Positions 10,435 through 21,651 are shown, counted from the first letter of the stretch. The stretch: DNA of 64,000 bases from Agrypnia vestita (GCA_016648135.1 JADDOH010014665.1:1-64000), one strand, 5' to 3'. Numbers and translations: made by a program. Notes: generated by a model from the letters alone, not told the origin.

Positions 10435-11715
10435 TAATGACTATCGCCTTATTATGAGCCATGTCCTAAAAACATTTTTGAAAATAATACATACCAGAAT
10501 AAGACATAAGTGCGAACGTGACCTAGATGATACTCAATTTGGGTTTAGGCACACATTCGGTACCCGTGAAGCGCTGACAACAATAAATATCTTATTGTAA
10601 AAATGCTATATATATATGCTTGCTTTATAGACTACGAAAAAGCATTCGACAGAGTAAAATACACAGATTTAATTAGAATATTACAAAGATGTGATATAGG
10701 TGAGAAGGATCTGAGAATAATTAAAATCTTGTACTGGGAGCAAAACGCTATTATTTTACTTGAGAATGGAGCCACTTCACGAGGCGTGGACAGCGTACAG
10801 CGTGGAGTCCGACAGGGATTTGTTTTCTCTCGTATATTGTTCAATCTATACTCTAACATGGTCTTCAAAGAAGCGCTAGATAATACAAACCTTGGCGTAA
10901 AAGTTAACGGTGTGGCTATCAACAACATACGATATGCTGGGCACCGTTTTGCTGGCAGACAGTGTTGAAAACCTGCAACAATTGCTCAGTAAAATTAATT
11001 CTACTGGCAAACAATATAGTCTAAACGTAAATATTAGCAATACCAAGTTTATGGTTTTAAGCCGAGAGAATTATCTAAATGTGTGCCTTCAATTAAAGGG
11101 TGTCAACATTAAGAGAGTAAAACAGTTTAAATATTTGGGCAATATTATTACTGACAATCTGGACCCTGATACGGAGATCAAATGCAGAATTGAGACAGCC
11201 CGTGCATCTTTTAATAAGATGAAAAGTCTACTCTGTAATGACGACTTACACTTCAAGCTCAGACAGAGGTTGATCAAATGCTATGTATGGTCAGTTCTAC
11301 TTTACGGTGTTGAAGCATGGACGCTGAAGGTGAATACTCTAAATCGCCTAGAGGCATTCGAAATGTGGATACATCGTAAAATGTTAAGGATATCTTGGAC
11401 TGACATGACTAGTAATATTGAAATTTTACATAGATAAAATACAAACAGACAGTTAGTCAACACAGTAAAGCTCCGTAAAATTTCATACATTGCTCATATA
11501 ATGAGAGGCGAAAAGTACTCCATCCTTCAGCTCGTCATGAAGGAGAAGATTGAGGTTCGCAGAGGGGTCGAAAGGAGGCGGCATTCCTGGGTTCGAAATA
11601 TCCGAGAGTGGATCGGGTTCAGAAGCGTGGAAGAGCTTTTCCGCACTGCCCTGGACAGGGAAGCTTTCTCTCAGATGATCGCCGACATCGGGGGGACCCG
11701 ACAGAGCACATGAAG
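10435..11715 (+). pseudogene. non-LTR retrotransposon (LINE) reverse transcriptase, 5'-truncated and frameshifted
   Basis: Read rightwards. SHVLKTFLKIIHTRIR and QFGFRHTFGTREAL (about 10,455-10,590) lead into FIDYEKAFDRVKYTDL (RT motif A) and GVRQGFVFSRILFNLY (motif B). The motif C/YADD box at 10,930-10,945 is destroyed: the frame ending ...NIRYAGH breaks where the other frame resumes with LLADSVENL. The second frame then runs to an in-frame TAA at 11,435-11,437 and, after it, continues to 11,713 through RRRHSWVRNIREW, the usual C-terminal basic block of this LINE type. The endonuclease domain is absent. The upstream spacer (10,435-10,602) contains the last RT-fingers residues but has its own stop. 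Confidence 0.85.
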
Positions 11716-11825
11716 AAGAAGATATTATACCTCATTATTATATTATACTTCATTATTATTTGAGCCGTCTGGTAGCGTTAGTAACGAACATTGTTACGTA
11801 GAAATTATAGCCGTGGCCCGGTGTC
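11716..11825. other. short spacer after the LINE fossil
   Basis: An AT-rich repeat (TATTATACTTCATTATTAT-like words twice) follows the LINE stop and may be its 3' tail. Confidence 0.4.
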
Positions 11826-12200
11826 GCCTCACGAAGCGGGCAGCGGCTAGACGTGAGGGATCGACGAGGGCGGCGGCGATACGGGCAGCAAGAGGGCGGC
11901 CGCAGTCAGTGGGCGGCAAACAGTAAAGGCGACGGCGACTGTAGGGCCAGTTGGAGCGTTGGCAGTGGCCATAGTGTAGGCGGCAGTATAGAGGGCGGCG
12001 CTCAGAAGATGGCGTGGTAGGCGTTCAATAGGCGGCAGCACAGAAGGCGGCGCTCAGTAAATGGCGCAATAGGCAGCGCATTGTAGATGGCGCAGTAGGC
12101 GGCAACACAGTAAGCGGTGCTCAGTCGATGACGTAATAGGCGGCAGCACGGTAGACACCGCGGCGGAATATTAGGGCGGCTGTGTAGTGAGTTTTGTGAG
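11826..12200. repeat. GC-rich degenerate tandem repeat (GGCGGCAGCACAG-type)
   Basis: Imperfect repeats of about 30-50 bp built from AGGCGGCAGCACAG, AAGGCGGCGCTCAGT and GATGGCGCAGTAGGCGG. This is the strongest GC island in the first third of the window. It ends near a GTGAGT splice-donor-like sequence (12,218-12,225, context AAGATGTGAGTAC). It could be a minisatellite, the untranslated leader of a retroelement, or a host 5' exon; no protein-coding frame stands out. Confidence 0.55.
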
Positions 12201-13242
12201 TCGGTAGCGGTCCCAAGATGTGAGTACTGCTACATGCAGACAACGGCGACAACTGAAATTATAAATTATCATTGGGGATTACAAACATTGGTTTAGTAAT
12301 ATTACATGTCACCCTAGAAATATTCGTAACATTAACGTGGATTGTAATAAAGATATTGATATTTTTCATTGAGCTTGAAATTCTCTAAAAGCCTTGTCAC
12401 TGCACTTCAATAGGTTAACAGTATATTATGTATGTTTTTTTTTTTTTTTAGTTGTTTGTATGTAATAATTGATTTTAATGTCTTTATTTTTTCTATCCAT
12501 TTCATAATTTATTTTTATTAAATTGTTGTGATTAACTCTCATTTAAGTGAACGGTTGGTTATTTAAAAATATTAGTTTGATTAATTTAAATATAATTTTT
12601 ATTTGTATTTGTTACCACACTTGTATTTGAGATATTTAACTCGAATTAAGTTTTTAGAAGAAGTCCATCTCGAATCTTTGATAGTGTTAAAACTCCGATA
12701 TTGCGTATGTAGTATAAATTTAAAATTAAAATAATATTTTATGTTCAAATGTTGTACCACAACTAATTTATTTTTTATTTTAAGCATACTAATTATTTCA
12801 TCTTGACATATAGATATCCATCTCCGAAACGATTTGATCCATTAAGACAATAATAGCTCTTCTACTGACCATCAGAAGGTTGTTTCTACAAAACGGGAGA
12901 TGGAACAGCTTATGCCTACGGTGTCGGGGACAAAAAGATAGATGTTGGTTATAATGGCGTAATTAACGACAGATGATGTTGATCATAATGGCGTGATTAA
13001 CGGAGGAGGTACCACCCAGTTGAAGATAGCACCATTGAAGACAAGTATTTCCGAGATGAAATCGACTGGAGACAGCCAGGGATAATAAAATACATTTTCT
13101 ATACGATTTTTTCAGCTCTCACCACAACAATATCGTGTCATCTGCAGCCAAATTATTAATTTAATTTCGATCCAATTTAATATTTTTTATCAATATTGTA
13201 ATGTAATGATAAGCAGAAGGAATTGCACTTCGTCCGAATCCC
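12201..13242. other. AT-rich DNA, no gene recognised
   Basis: Mostly low complexity. A GC-balanced patch at 12,880-13,080 contains a near repeat (GGTTATAATGGCGTAATTAACG, then GATCATAATGGCGTGATTAACG, about 40 bp apart), with stops in every frame. Confidence 0.45.
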
Positions 13243-13759
13243 TGTAATATGTCACTTTTGTGGAAGGCTCTAGAACATCACTCTGGAATTATCTACGACA
13301 TTCGAGAGACGCCTGGAAAAGCCAAGAAGTGAGGAAAATCTTCTCCTTAACACTAGAAAGAAAATAATCTTCTCGAGGGTTCGAAACATCAGCGTATCGC
13401 ATACATAAAACAGCACCGCGCTGCGCTATGGAGTTTGTTTTGACATTTCGATTGGTGCAAAGTAAGCAGAAGATGAATTAATGAAATGACGGCTGGTGAG
13501 ACCAGTCATGGAATTTCGGAACGACAGATATCGAGCGAGTACTTACCTAAGTGGCGAAATAAGTAAATGCGACTATTAAAAGATAGAATTGAATGGAATG
13601 TTCTAGCGAGTGATGAGTAAAGTGTTTCTAGCAATAATAAAGTGTTCATAGATGAGTGATAAATTGTAAAATATTGTGATTTAATGAATGGTATTAAGTA
13701 TAATTCGCGTAAAGTGAATTAGTTCATTTATTAATTTCCAGTATTTTCATTATTTGTCA
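13243..13759 (+). repeat. family L solo LTR, copy 1
   Basis: Starts TGTAATATGTCAC and ends near TTTGTCA, about 517 bp. The same succession of segments occurs in inverse orientation at about 27,998-28,514 and 38,012-38,579. Shared landmarks are CTAGAACA, CTTCTCC...CACTAGAA, a TATA-like stretch (CATAAAACAG here, GATATAAATA in the others), GACAGATATCGAGCGAGT, the polyA-like GGCGAAATAAGTAAAT, ATAATAAAGTGTTCATAGATGAG and the terminal ATTTCCAGTATTTTCAT. TG start, internal promoter/polyA signals and lack of coding fit a solo LTR of a retrotransposon. No internal region is next to it. Confidence 0.6.
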
Positions 13760-13852
13760 AGACAATATATTAGTTGTGAACATCGCAAGTTTTTTTAAAA
13801 ATTTAAAATATGTTTTACTTTACTTTGTAATACACACACAATATGAGCTATT

Positions 13853-13906
13853 AAATTACAACTATAGTTTCGAGAGGAGCAGTCCCTCTCATCATCAGGT
13901 ATAGAT
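13853..13906 (-). ncRNA. hammerhead ribozyme motif (inverted copy)
   Basis: Minus strand: CTGATGA at 13,898-13,892, stem II built from GAGAGG and CCTCTC, GAAA at 13,872-13,869, and palindromic stem III ACTATAGT. The mirror copy is at 13,976-14,030. Confidence 0.68.
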
Positions 13907-13975
13907 AATAACCTTATTATCTATACCTGATGATGAGAGGAACTGTATAATAACTGGACTGGATAATAACCTTAT

Positions 13976-14030
13976 TATCTATACCTGATGATGAGAGGGA
14001 CTGCTCTTCTCGAAACTATAGTTGTAATTT
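13976..14030 (+). ncRNA. hammerhead ribozyme motif
   Basis: CTGATGA is at 13,985-13,991 and stem II is GAGA...TCTC (with extra G-T/G-C pairs) between 13,993 and 14,011. GAAA is at 14,012-14,015 and stem III is the 8-nt palindrome ACTATAGT (14,015-14,022), with T14,023 at the cleavage position. Stem I is TAC (13,982-13,984) with GTA (14,024-14,026). All core positions agree with the minimal hammerhead of Penelope-like elements. Confidence 0.7.
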
Positions 14031-14081
14031 AGTAGCTCATATTGTGTGTGTATTACAAAGTAAAGTAAAACATATTTTAAA

Positions 14082-15732
14082 TTATAATGTTGCACCACGA
14101 AGTATCTGCCAAATCTTTCAATGATATCACAAGTTTTCTTTTTTTTCAATAAAGAGGACTCAAAAACACAGAAAAAAATTAGTCAAAAATGTATTTTCCT
14201 TTATTATCTACAACTTCTTGTCAATGTCCTAAAAGTTTTTCGATGCCTCTGCGATATAAGCCATTTGGTATTAAATCGAAGTATTCGTCATTCGAACAAA
14301 AGGGGTTGATAGTGCTCATTTTTGACTACTTGACAATAGATTTTGATGATCTTATAATTATAATTAATTAATCATCTTTTTTTACCTAATTACAATAGGT
14401 AATTATTATAAAAAAGAACATATTATGTAAAATTATTTCATTCCTTCGAAATACTTTTTTTGACTTTCTACCATCCTTAATACCATGACCTGAACCGTTA
14501 CACCCGTAAAGCATGTAAAAATAATATGAATAATGAATTCGCATAGGATGTCAATTAGTACGTAAAAAAGCGTCAAAATAAAAATGAAATTCTAGCTAAC
14601 CTCCAAATAATTACATAAAATATACCTTACATTCAAAGCAAAAATAACTGAAATTATCTTCCTTTTTTCCACTCGCTGTAGTGAAACTCAGGAAAAGCTT
14701 TTAGTCTGTGAATAATCATGTATGTATATAGGAATGAAAACTGTATAAAGTATTCAGAAAAAAGAAACGATATACAGGGCAGCGATGCGTGCGTTTGCTT
14801 TCTATTGAATCTACAAAGAATAATAATGGTATTATTTTTACAAACATTTCGTTGTACTCGTACATTCAATTTATTTGTGGCTTAAAAACATTTGTGAAAC
14901 ATAATTAAAGTATCTATTATTATTATGAAAAGTCAAAAGACAAGTTCTTAAAACAATAAAAGAAGCGACCATTGTATGTATTAGAAATCAAATTTTACTT
15001 GCTGAATATTATAATTCCTATAAATTAATATTTCGAAAATTCTGTATTGTTGTTTTTTAGATATTGATATATATAAACTTGAAATATTAACATGTAAATT
15101 GTTGATAAATATTTATAATTTTCTATAATATTTTAGTTTTCTTATTATCCCTGTAAAGTTTTGTTCAGTTAAAGAAAGGTTCTACGAGTGTAAGTTTTTC
15201 CAAAAACTTACACTCATAGAGTGATTGACGATGAAGATTATTGGAAAAACTTATTGTTTTTCGTCTACGTATGAAGTTAGTTTTTCATCAATCATTATCA
15301 TGAAATTTTATATTATAGATTGCAGTATATTTTAATGTTGTTTCATTATTTTTATCGTACATTCTATAAAATAAATCATGAAACCAAATTACCTTTTAAG
15401 ATAACGAAACGAAAACTGTCTAAATAATCTTGAAGTTTGATAACTTTTTATAAACTATCCATTACCAAATATTCCATGCATTTAAATTAATGAATGGAAA
15501 ACCAATTCAAATTTATATTTAATGTAAGCCTTTCGCAATAAATCTAATAAATATTTAAATACAAAGTTTGGAAGTCAGGCATTTTTTAAAGTAGATATAG
15601 ATGTGTTTTAGTATGTGTATTATTTCATTTTAATATATGGTCAATCAAATAACAAACATTACGAAGATACCGAGACGGAAATTTCAAGCCACGCGAATGA
15701 ATTATCTCAAAGGAGTAGCAGTAGTTATACTA
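14082..15732. other. AT-rich intergenic DNA
   Basis: No gene seen; the ORFs here are AT-driven. It includes the perfect hairpin at 15,186-15,215, listed separately. Confidence 0.5.
15186..15215. repeat. perfect 14-bp hairpin
   Basis: GAGTGTAAGTTTTT and its exact inverse AAAAACTTACACTC are separated by CC. A related GGAAAAACTTA occurs about 35 bp downstream. Function unknown; possibly a fold-back remnant. Confidence 0.6.
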
Positions 15733-15935
15733 GGCGGCCCTCGTAGCGCAGTGGGCATGACACTGGCTTCCCACACCGAGGGTTCCGGGTTCGATTCCCG
15801 GTGGGGTCACAATTTTAATCTATGTGATTTACTCAAGCCTGGGTGTTTTGTGATGTATTTCGCTTCTGTAATTGGGCCTCCTGGCCTGTTGAAGCGTAAA
15901 AATAATGAAATGAAAATGAAAATGAAAATGAATGA
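15733..15935 (+). mobile_element. tRNA-derived SINE
   Basis: The head 15,736-15,809 folds like a tRNA. The acceptor stem GGCCCT pairs with the final GGGGTC with wobble, there is an A-box-like TAGCGCAGTGGGCATG, and a B box GGTTCGATTCC at about 15,787-15,797 sits in a TTCCGGG...CCCGG T-arm. The nominal anticodon loop TTCCCAC would read CCC (Gly), but the stem is poor. The body continues with CTCAAGCCTGGGTGTT and GTAATTGGGCCTCCTGGCCTG and ends in an (AAATG)n tail at 15,905-15,935. The body is shared with 17,132-17,205, which argues for a SINE rather than a functional tRNA gene. Confidence 0.8.
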
Positions 15936-17131
15936 AAATTTTTTATTGATATTTTTTGAAGAGTTAATAATCATTTACTTATTAATATTAAACATGCATA
16001 TATTGAATTCTATGATATTTTAGTTTTATTTGTTTTTTCTGTGATATAGCGTCGGCATGCATTCTGTCTTTAATACGATAATATTTTAGTTTTCAAATCC
16101 TTAATATTAACTTAATCACCGTGAAAATTAACACTTTTCCCATCATATAATCGAGCTGAAATTCTTCGGAAGATTATTGTAATTTTATACTCCTTTGTAA
16201 TGCAAACAGTTTTGTATTTTTCATTAATTAATATTTAAAATTCTTATATTTTTTAATATCTTGTATTGTGTAGAAGATCGTAAAAATAATCCCAGAAAAC
16301 TTAAACCAGAAGAATAAGAACGGTCGTGAAATTCTTAGAACATTCCTCATTTTTATTCGGCTTGTCCTTCAAAAAACAACTAATTATCGAACTAATAAAA
16401 TTATTACTTACTCAAAACTGTGACACCGCGTCAGTCTCTTGGGCCGATCGGTGTCCTGTACTGACACACATACTGTCCGCACCAACACTCGCGCCCCACC
16501 GAATTGAAATTAGTAACTATTCATGCAGCTAAAAGTGAGCCCAATGCGCTAGCAATTTACGTTTACGAAAAAATCGCACACTTTATCTGTCAGTCTGACA
16601 GACCGATGCGCGGGTGTAGGAAGGTTAATTTTCCTTGATAAAATTTCCGTAAGGAACATCATGGAGGCTCCGACGTCTCAATAATTGTTATCAAGCCATC
16701 TTCCTTCAATCATATTTTTATAAGATTACTGGTTGTGAACACCCCATAATGGGGTAGCAGAGAGATTTTCACATAAAAATAGATGGGAATGCTTTTGTCC
16801 CTAGAACAATAAAAAATTCATTCTATTGTTAGGCGTAAACACACAGACATGATAATTTTAATTTCTTATATTATATTTACTTTTTCATTTCGAAATTACA
16901 TTGACTACATTTCAAATAAAAGAGACTCTCCACGTGAACAAAATTAACAGATGTCCTGAATAAAAAAGGAACTTGCGCCTTTTCGCTGCCGATGGTGCAG
17001 CCAACACGGGTTGTCGCAATTCTGTCAGAATTACCAATCATGTAATACATTGTATTTGCCCAAACATGCAGTAGACCTGCTGACGTTACCTACACAAGGT
17101 CACATCATATACGTGATTTTATGAAGACTAG
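15936..17131. other. AT-rich DNA with one GC-balanced patch
   Basis: No repeat recognised. The patch 16,420-16,640 (ACACCGCGTCAGTCTCTTGGG and onward) includes a 10-bp inverted repeat CTGTCAGTCTGACAG at about 16,588. Frames there are open for 68 codons at most and look non-coding. Confidence 0.45.
16960..17124 (+). pseudogene. short Cys-rich reading frame, possible coding fossil
   Basis: Without an ATG, the frame between a TGA at 16,957-16,959 and a TGA at 17,122-17,124 reads through about 54 codons of protein-like composition. It includes RCRWCSQHG and QFCQNYQSC, i.e. C-x2-C-x8-C-x5-C, and then LPKHAVDLLTLPTQGH. It is not recognised. It may be the zinc-binding tail of a transposase, an exon, or chance. 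Confidence 0.25.
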
Positions 17132-17205
17132 ATATTATTGTGGTATGTTTCGCAACAGTAATTGGGTATTGTGGCCTGCTTAGAGTTAAAATATTGAAAT
17201 AAAAT
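17132..17205 (+). mobile_element. SINE 3' fragment related to the element at 15,733
   Basis: TGTTTCGC-ACAGTAATTGGG-(TATTGT)-GGCCTG-TT(A/G)A-GTTAAAATA-TGAAAT follows the order of the 15,733 SINE body at clear but reduced identity. The tRNA head is missing. Confidence 0.55.
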
Positions 17206-19194
17206 CAAAAAAGGTATTTAAGCAGGTTAAGCATCATCTTTATTCGAGACAAAAGAAAACGTCCACCCGTCAAGAGACATATTCTCATTTGGCACGTGAT
17301 GCACAAGGTATTATTATATCTTGTGTAGTGTGACAAGCAGTAGCAGGATGGGCAAAGTTGGCAAATGACAAAAAAACCCATCCAGGTGTTGAATTATAAT
17401 CATGATCAAAATGGTGGTTTATTGACATCAAGGTACAAAAGATTGTGGTGGATTACAATATAAAGTGCATATGCGGGTTACGGCGATCGGCGGAAGAGTG
17501 AGGTTGCAATACATAGACCGCTGAATGGCATAGGCGCCTCCTATTCCACAATCGGGCCTCCTATTGGTGGAATTCACTCGAAGATGAAAACTTCTTGTCA
17601 CGTTATTGGGCCCGATTATCTCGGATTAAGAGGGCAAAGTTGATAATGATGATGATGTTCATGTTTAAGTGGACTGTGGGTTCAACTTATTTGCTTAAAG
17701 AATAATATAACTGTGTTTTGAAAATTTCAAATTCCACAATAAAATGCTGTCATAAAAATTAAAAATCACAGAAAATTAAAGTAAATGTCTGTAATTTTGT
17801 AAGTACAATACGATTACAAGTAGTACAAAATGATAGTATGTATAAAGCGTGTTTTAACTCTATGTATTTCCTCTTTGAAGAATAGTCATGGTATCTTATA
17901 TATGACTTTGATCCTGCACTTATTATGTATATTATGCATTTCCATTTATTTCATTTCCGGAGGCGAACTCGAGTTTCCTGCGCTGTGCTTTGAAGAATTA
18001 AGTTCTCTGTAGTAACTGTCCATCTTCCGACATTATTAAAGCGTTGCAAATTATACGACGCAGCTGAACAATTGATAATAAAGGCTGTACAGTGTTTAAT
18101 ATTTCTCCATGATATTATATTACTTCTATGATAAAACTTATCTTCATGGGGGTGACTTATCAAATATCGCTCCTAAACGATTGCAAAAACTCATTTTTTA
18201 AGGCCAACAGTTCAGAGAACATTCCATTTCAATCCGTACAATTAGTCACAAATTAAATTTTTAAAAAAATATGTTGACGAAGGTAGGGAGATAAGCCATA
18301 TCAAAAATTTGCACGAATCTTCAACACTATTTTTATTCTTAATTAATAAGTTATTGATCTATGCAAGAAATTAATAAGTCCCTGCAAAAAAGATCTCTAC
18401 AGTACATCAGATCATAAATTGATTTTATTGTTTCAAAATATCTTTATAAAAATATGCACCATTTGTTTGATTTTTATGATTATAACTGAATCTTACCAAA
18501 ATTCGACCTCAAAAGTTGGCTAGTAGAAAATGGACCATCTATATTCATATAGAAGTAACAAATATGATGGATGCTAACAGTTCGAAGATGTCACTGGGAT
18601 TGCTTAACAAAATTAATAATAAAGAAAACTTTAAATTAATGTCCTTAATTGGCAAGTAAATGTAAGAAAATAAAAAATAAAATTTGTATCGCCAATATAA
18701 ATATTTTAATCCCGAAACAATTCAATAGCTAAGGATCTAGCGTCAGAGTCTGTCCAGAGATGGCTCCAGCTATAGTTACAACACATACACGAAAGATGTT
18801 TTTCTTAATATTAAGTACCCTCAGGGTCGTACTTAATTTTACTGAGGGTTTTTATTATTATTTTTTTTTTACTCTTCCAAATTCATGTAACAAAATGAAA
18901 CTTATGATGCTTAGATAATTAGGTAGTTAGTAAAAGTGTCAAAGCTATAGAGCTGATGCATTTGTAGCAGTAAACTAGGCGGTCTAGCCACATGTAGAGT
19001 ACTCAGAGTATCGTAGACTTTAAGGAATTCGAAAAAAACGTAGTTTTACTAAGAGATGGCGACACTCGCTCGCAAAACATTAATAGATTATTACCAATAT
19101 ATTCAAATGCTTTAGAACATGTATATTTTTGGATGTTCTGCGTTATCCTGAATACTAGTCAGACATAGATGTGACGTATAGATGTCATTATTGA
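17206..19194. other. intergenic DNA, nothing recognised
   Basis: A GC-balanced patch at 17,465-17,640 contains two CGGGCCTCCTATTG-like words (near 17,536 and 17,552). A short inverted repeat ACCCTCAG/CTGAGGGT flanks 18,818-18,849. No credible ORF. Confidence 0.45.
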
Positions 19195-19465
19195 TCTTGA
19201 GGATCTGAGGAAAGACTGGTAAGAAAGATATATAATGCAAGTGTTGACGGCTCCAGAAAGAGAGAGCGACCACGGAAGACGTGGCATGACCAGATTAACC
19301 AGATACTGGAAGATGGTCCTGTTAGAAGCCTGAACAACCGTCGAGCTTGCATGCGAAGATGTATGAATGTAGACGAAGCGAAAGTTGTATATCAGGACAG
19401 AAGAGTGTGGCGCTCTACCCTCTCTGCCTATCCACACGGGGAAACGGCGTAATGATAAATTAGTT
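19195..19465 (+). pseudogene. LINE 3' end (C-terminal of RT ORF)
   Basis: An uninterrupted frame of about 80 codons ends at the TAA 19,450-19,452. It carries RKRERPRKTWHDQINQIL and then VYQDRRVWRSTLSAYPHGE, the Arg-rich linker and tail common at the end of insect LINE ORFs (RPRxxW...DRxxWRS). Two further copies exist: 35,695-36,275 (+, interrupted) and 48,871-49,103 (-). It is 5'-truncated, as LINE insertions usually are. Confidence 0.75.
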
Positions 19466-19569
19466 ACTTAGTTAGTTTATCTTGAGTCCGAGCTATTTGG
19501 CCTTCGCTAGCTGGCTTAAAACGTAACTAGTCTGGGGACCCAGTAGAGGAAACAGTATTGTTACTCCAG

Positions 19570-19692
19570 TAGCGACGAAAGGACGGCAGCCCACGGAGGA
19601 TCTGGTTTGAGGACCTTGCAGAGGAATCCGAGATTGGTTGTAACATTGCAAGGAGCTGTCCCGGGCGCCTTCCGCTCGAGTCCGATGTAAAT
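19570..19692 (+). pseudogene. possible LINE C-terminal fragment
   Basis: A 38-codon open stretch before TGA reads RKDGSPRRIWFEDLAEESE and then IARSCPGRLPLESD. This resembles the Arg-rich/Trp-Glu-Asp-Leu tail of LINE ORFs. It lies about 110 bp after the previous LINE end, in a GC-rich patch. The similarity is short. Confidence 0.35.
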
Positions 19693-21651
19693 TGAAATTC
19701 TGTTTATTTATTTCACCAAGTGTTTTTTTTCTCTCATAGTGATCCTTTTTATAGGGATGCCTTCAAATACACACATTAATTTAAGAATCAAAAAAATAAT
19801 AAGCATAAAATTATTACAGTACCATAAAGAACAGAAGAATTAGAATTATCAGATTTATTATTTTAATATTTATAATGGAAATATAAAAAATAATGTATTT
19901 ATTTAGTTGAAAATGAAGTGGCAAGGTCACTCCACATTTTTTATAACAATAGCTACGCACGTTCCTCCCTCTTCCTTCCTTTAGTGTGATTCTAGATTAA
20001 TGACTACCGAAAGAAGCTTTTAAAAGTGCCAACAAATCGTGCCCTAGCGTAAGTTACCAGAGTACATCTAAAGGTCATGCCGACGTTGAAATTAAATTAT
20101 ATATTTCTGAGTGTCAAAAACTGTTTCATTCAGAATTATATTATTTTGTTGAATAAATTATTTTGAAAAAAATAAGTATCCACCAAAGCTGTTAAATGAA
20201 AATCGGAATGAAATACATTATACATCTCTCTTTTACCTATTCTAAGGTCCAGAATTAGGTACACAGAAAAAACTCGATAATTATTTTCGAGTATAAAACA
20301 ATTGATTATTTTTTTGAGAAGCAAACGTATGACATAATCATTGATCCTCGTTTATGGCAAATGTTTGCTTTAGATATTTTTTATGAGATATTTTTTTTAA
20401 AAATGTATACTCTTTGTTATACTTGAATTTTTAACATTACTCGTTTTGAAACAATTAGTTCTTTTCATCAACAGGTGAAGACGTAAACTCGAATTATGTT
20501 AATAAAATCAAGTAGAGCTATAACAGAATTCATTTTTAAAAATAAATATCCTTAAAAAATATCTTTTGAAACTCTTCAAAATTGAGGCTGATTCTATCGA
20601 TAGTATGAGATAAGTATAACTTATAACAAATTAAAATGTTTTGACACCAATTCTTAGAATGAGTAATGAGTATATTAATATTTTTCTTTATTCGATTATT
20701 ACCCTATTGCACAAATAAATAATGACCACTATTGCACACAAATATCTTAGAACTTAGAAGAATATATCGATGAAAAATGCTGAACAGTAAGATAACTTCA
20801 AATGGAAAATCTTGCGGCGTATCTATGGATCCGTGAATTATTGAGGGGAGATCCTGGTGCAATGACTGATTGTACAGACTTAGGAACTTTCAGAAAAATG
20901 CTCTGATGATGAGACTGAGATGAATCACGCAACCGATGCATGATTCAGCAGTCTCATAAGGGATACTCTTTGGAAATTCAGGAGGGAAAATACTGAAGAA
21001 AAGTCCAAGACTGCTCTTGTGAAAATGGGTAGCAGAAGTTATCATAAGGATACCGAGTATCATGAGGAGGAAAAATGAAGAGGTCCAATTTCAATTTGGA
21101 CTTTTGCATCATTGAAAAAGTAAAATATTCACTTTTTAAATATGTTCTAAGAATGAAATTCCAGATTTCTTTCCACAAAAGGATGATCATTAATTTTGTA
21201 CATGTGTGATTGATATTGGGTAGAATTGGTGAACGTTACATTGTGTTAAGTAATGGCTTAAGCCAGCCTTTCACTAAAAACACTTTCATTCATCTTTCAG
21301 AATGTAAATAACTTCATGTCTCTGAGACTTCTTTAAAATGTATCTACAGTTAAAGGTCACGCTGACGGAATTGTCCACATTGCCTGGTTGAAATTAAATT
21401 AAATTATACGTACATATTTATAATTGAAATTAGATTTCTCAGTATTGATTATTGTTCAATGCCTTTTTTAACGCAGATTCGACATAGTAATGACAATGTA
21501 TTTTCATATGTTGGCAAAATTTTATCCAGGCATTAGGGTAAATAAATTTTCCTCTGGGTCCTAGGGTGTAATTTAGAAAAACTTTGACTAAATTTCAATC
21601 AATATTATGACGTAAAAAGTATACATATAAATCTACATTGTATTTAAATCT
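19693..21651. other. AT-rich DNA with minor repeat fragments
   Basis: At about 20,800-20,850 the plus frame KILRRIYGSVNY resembles the conserved (R)KxLRRIxG of LINE C-termini, cut by a stop. At 21,216-21,275 GTAGAATTGGTGAACGTTAC and TAAGCCAGC are shared in inverse orientation with 35,378-35,430, so a short dispersed repeat is present. Otherwise nothing is recognised. Confidence 0.45.

Larger units (their letters stand above)
13802..14081. mobile_element. Penelope-like remnant 2: inverted ribozyme-bearing repeats
   Basis: Arms 13,802-13,910 and 13,972-14,081 are near-perfect inverse copies starting at ATTTAAAATATGTTTTACTT. The centre (13,911-13,971) contains an extra truncated copy of the hammerhead 5' half (CTATACCTGATGATGAGAGG at about 13,921). 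It is the same architecture as the element at 5038-5398 with unrelated sequence outside the ribozyme, so it is a second family. Confidence 0.65.

Noticed and set aside
15736..15809. Functional tRNA gene (Gly-like)
   Set aside because: Weak anticodon stem, and a SINE body plus AAATG tail follow; the body recurs at 17,132.
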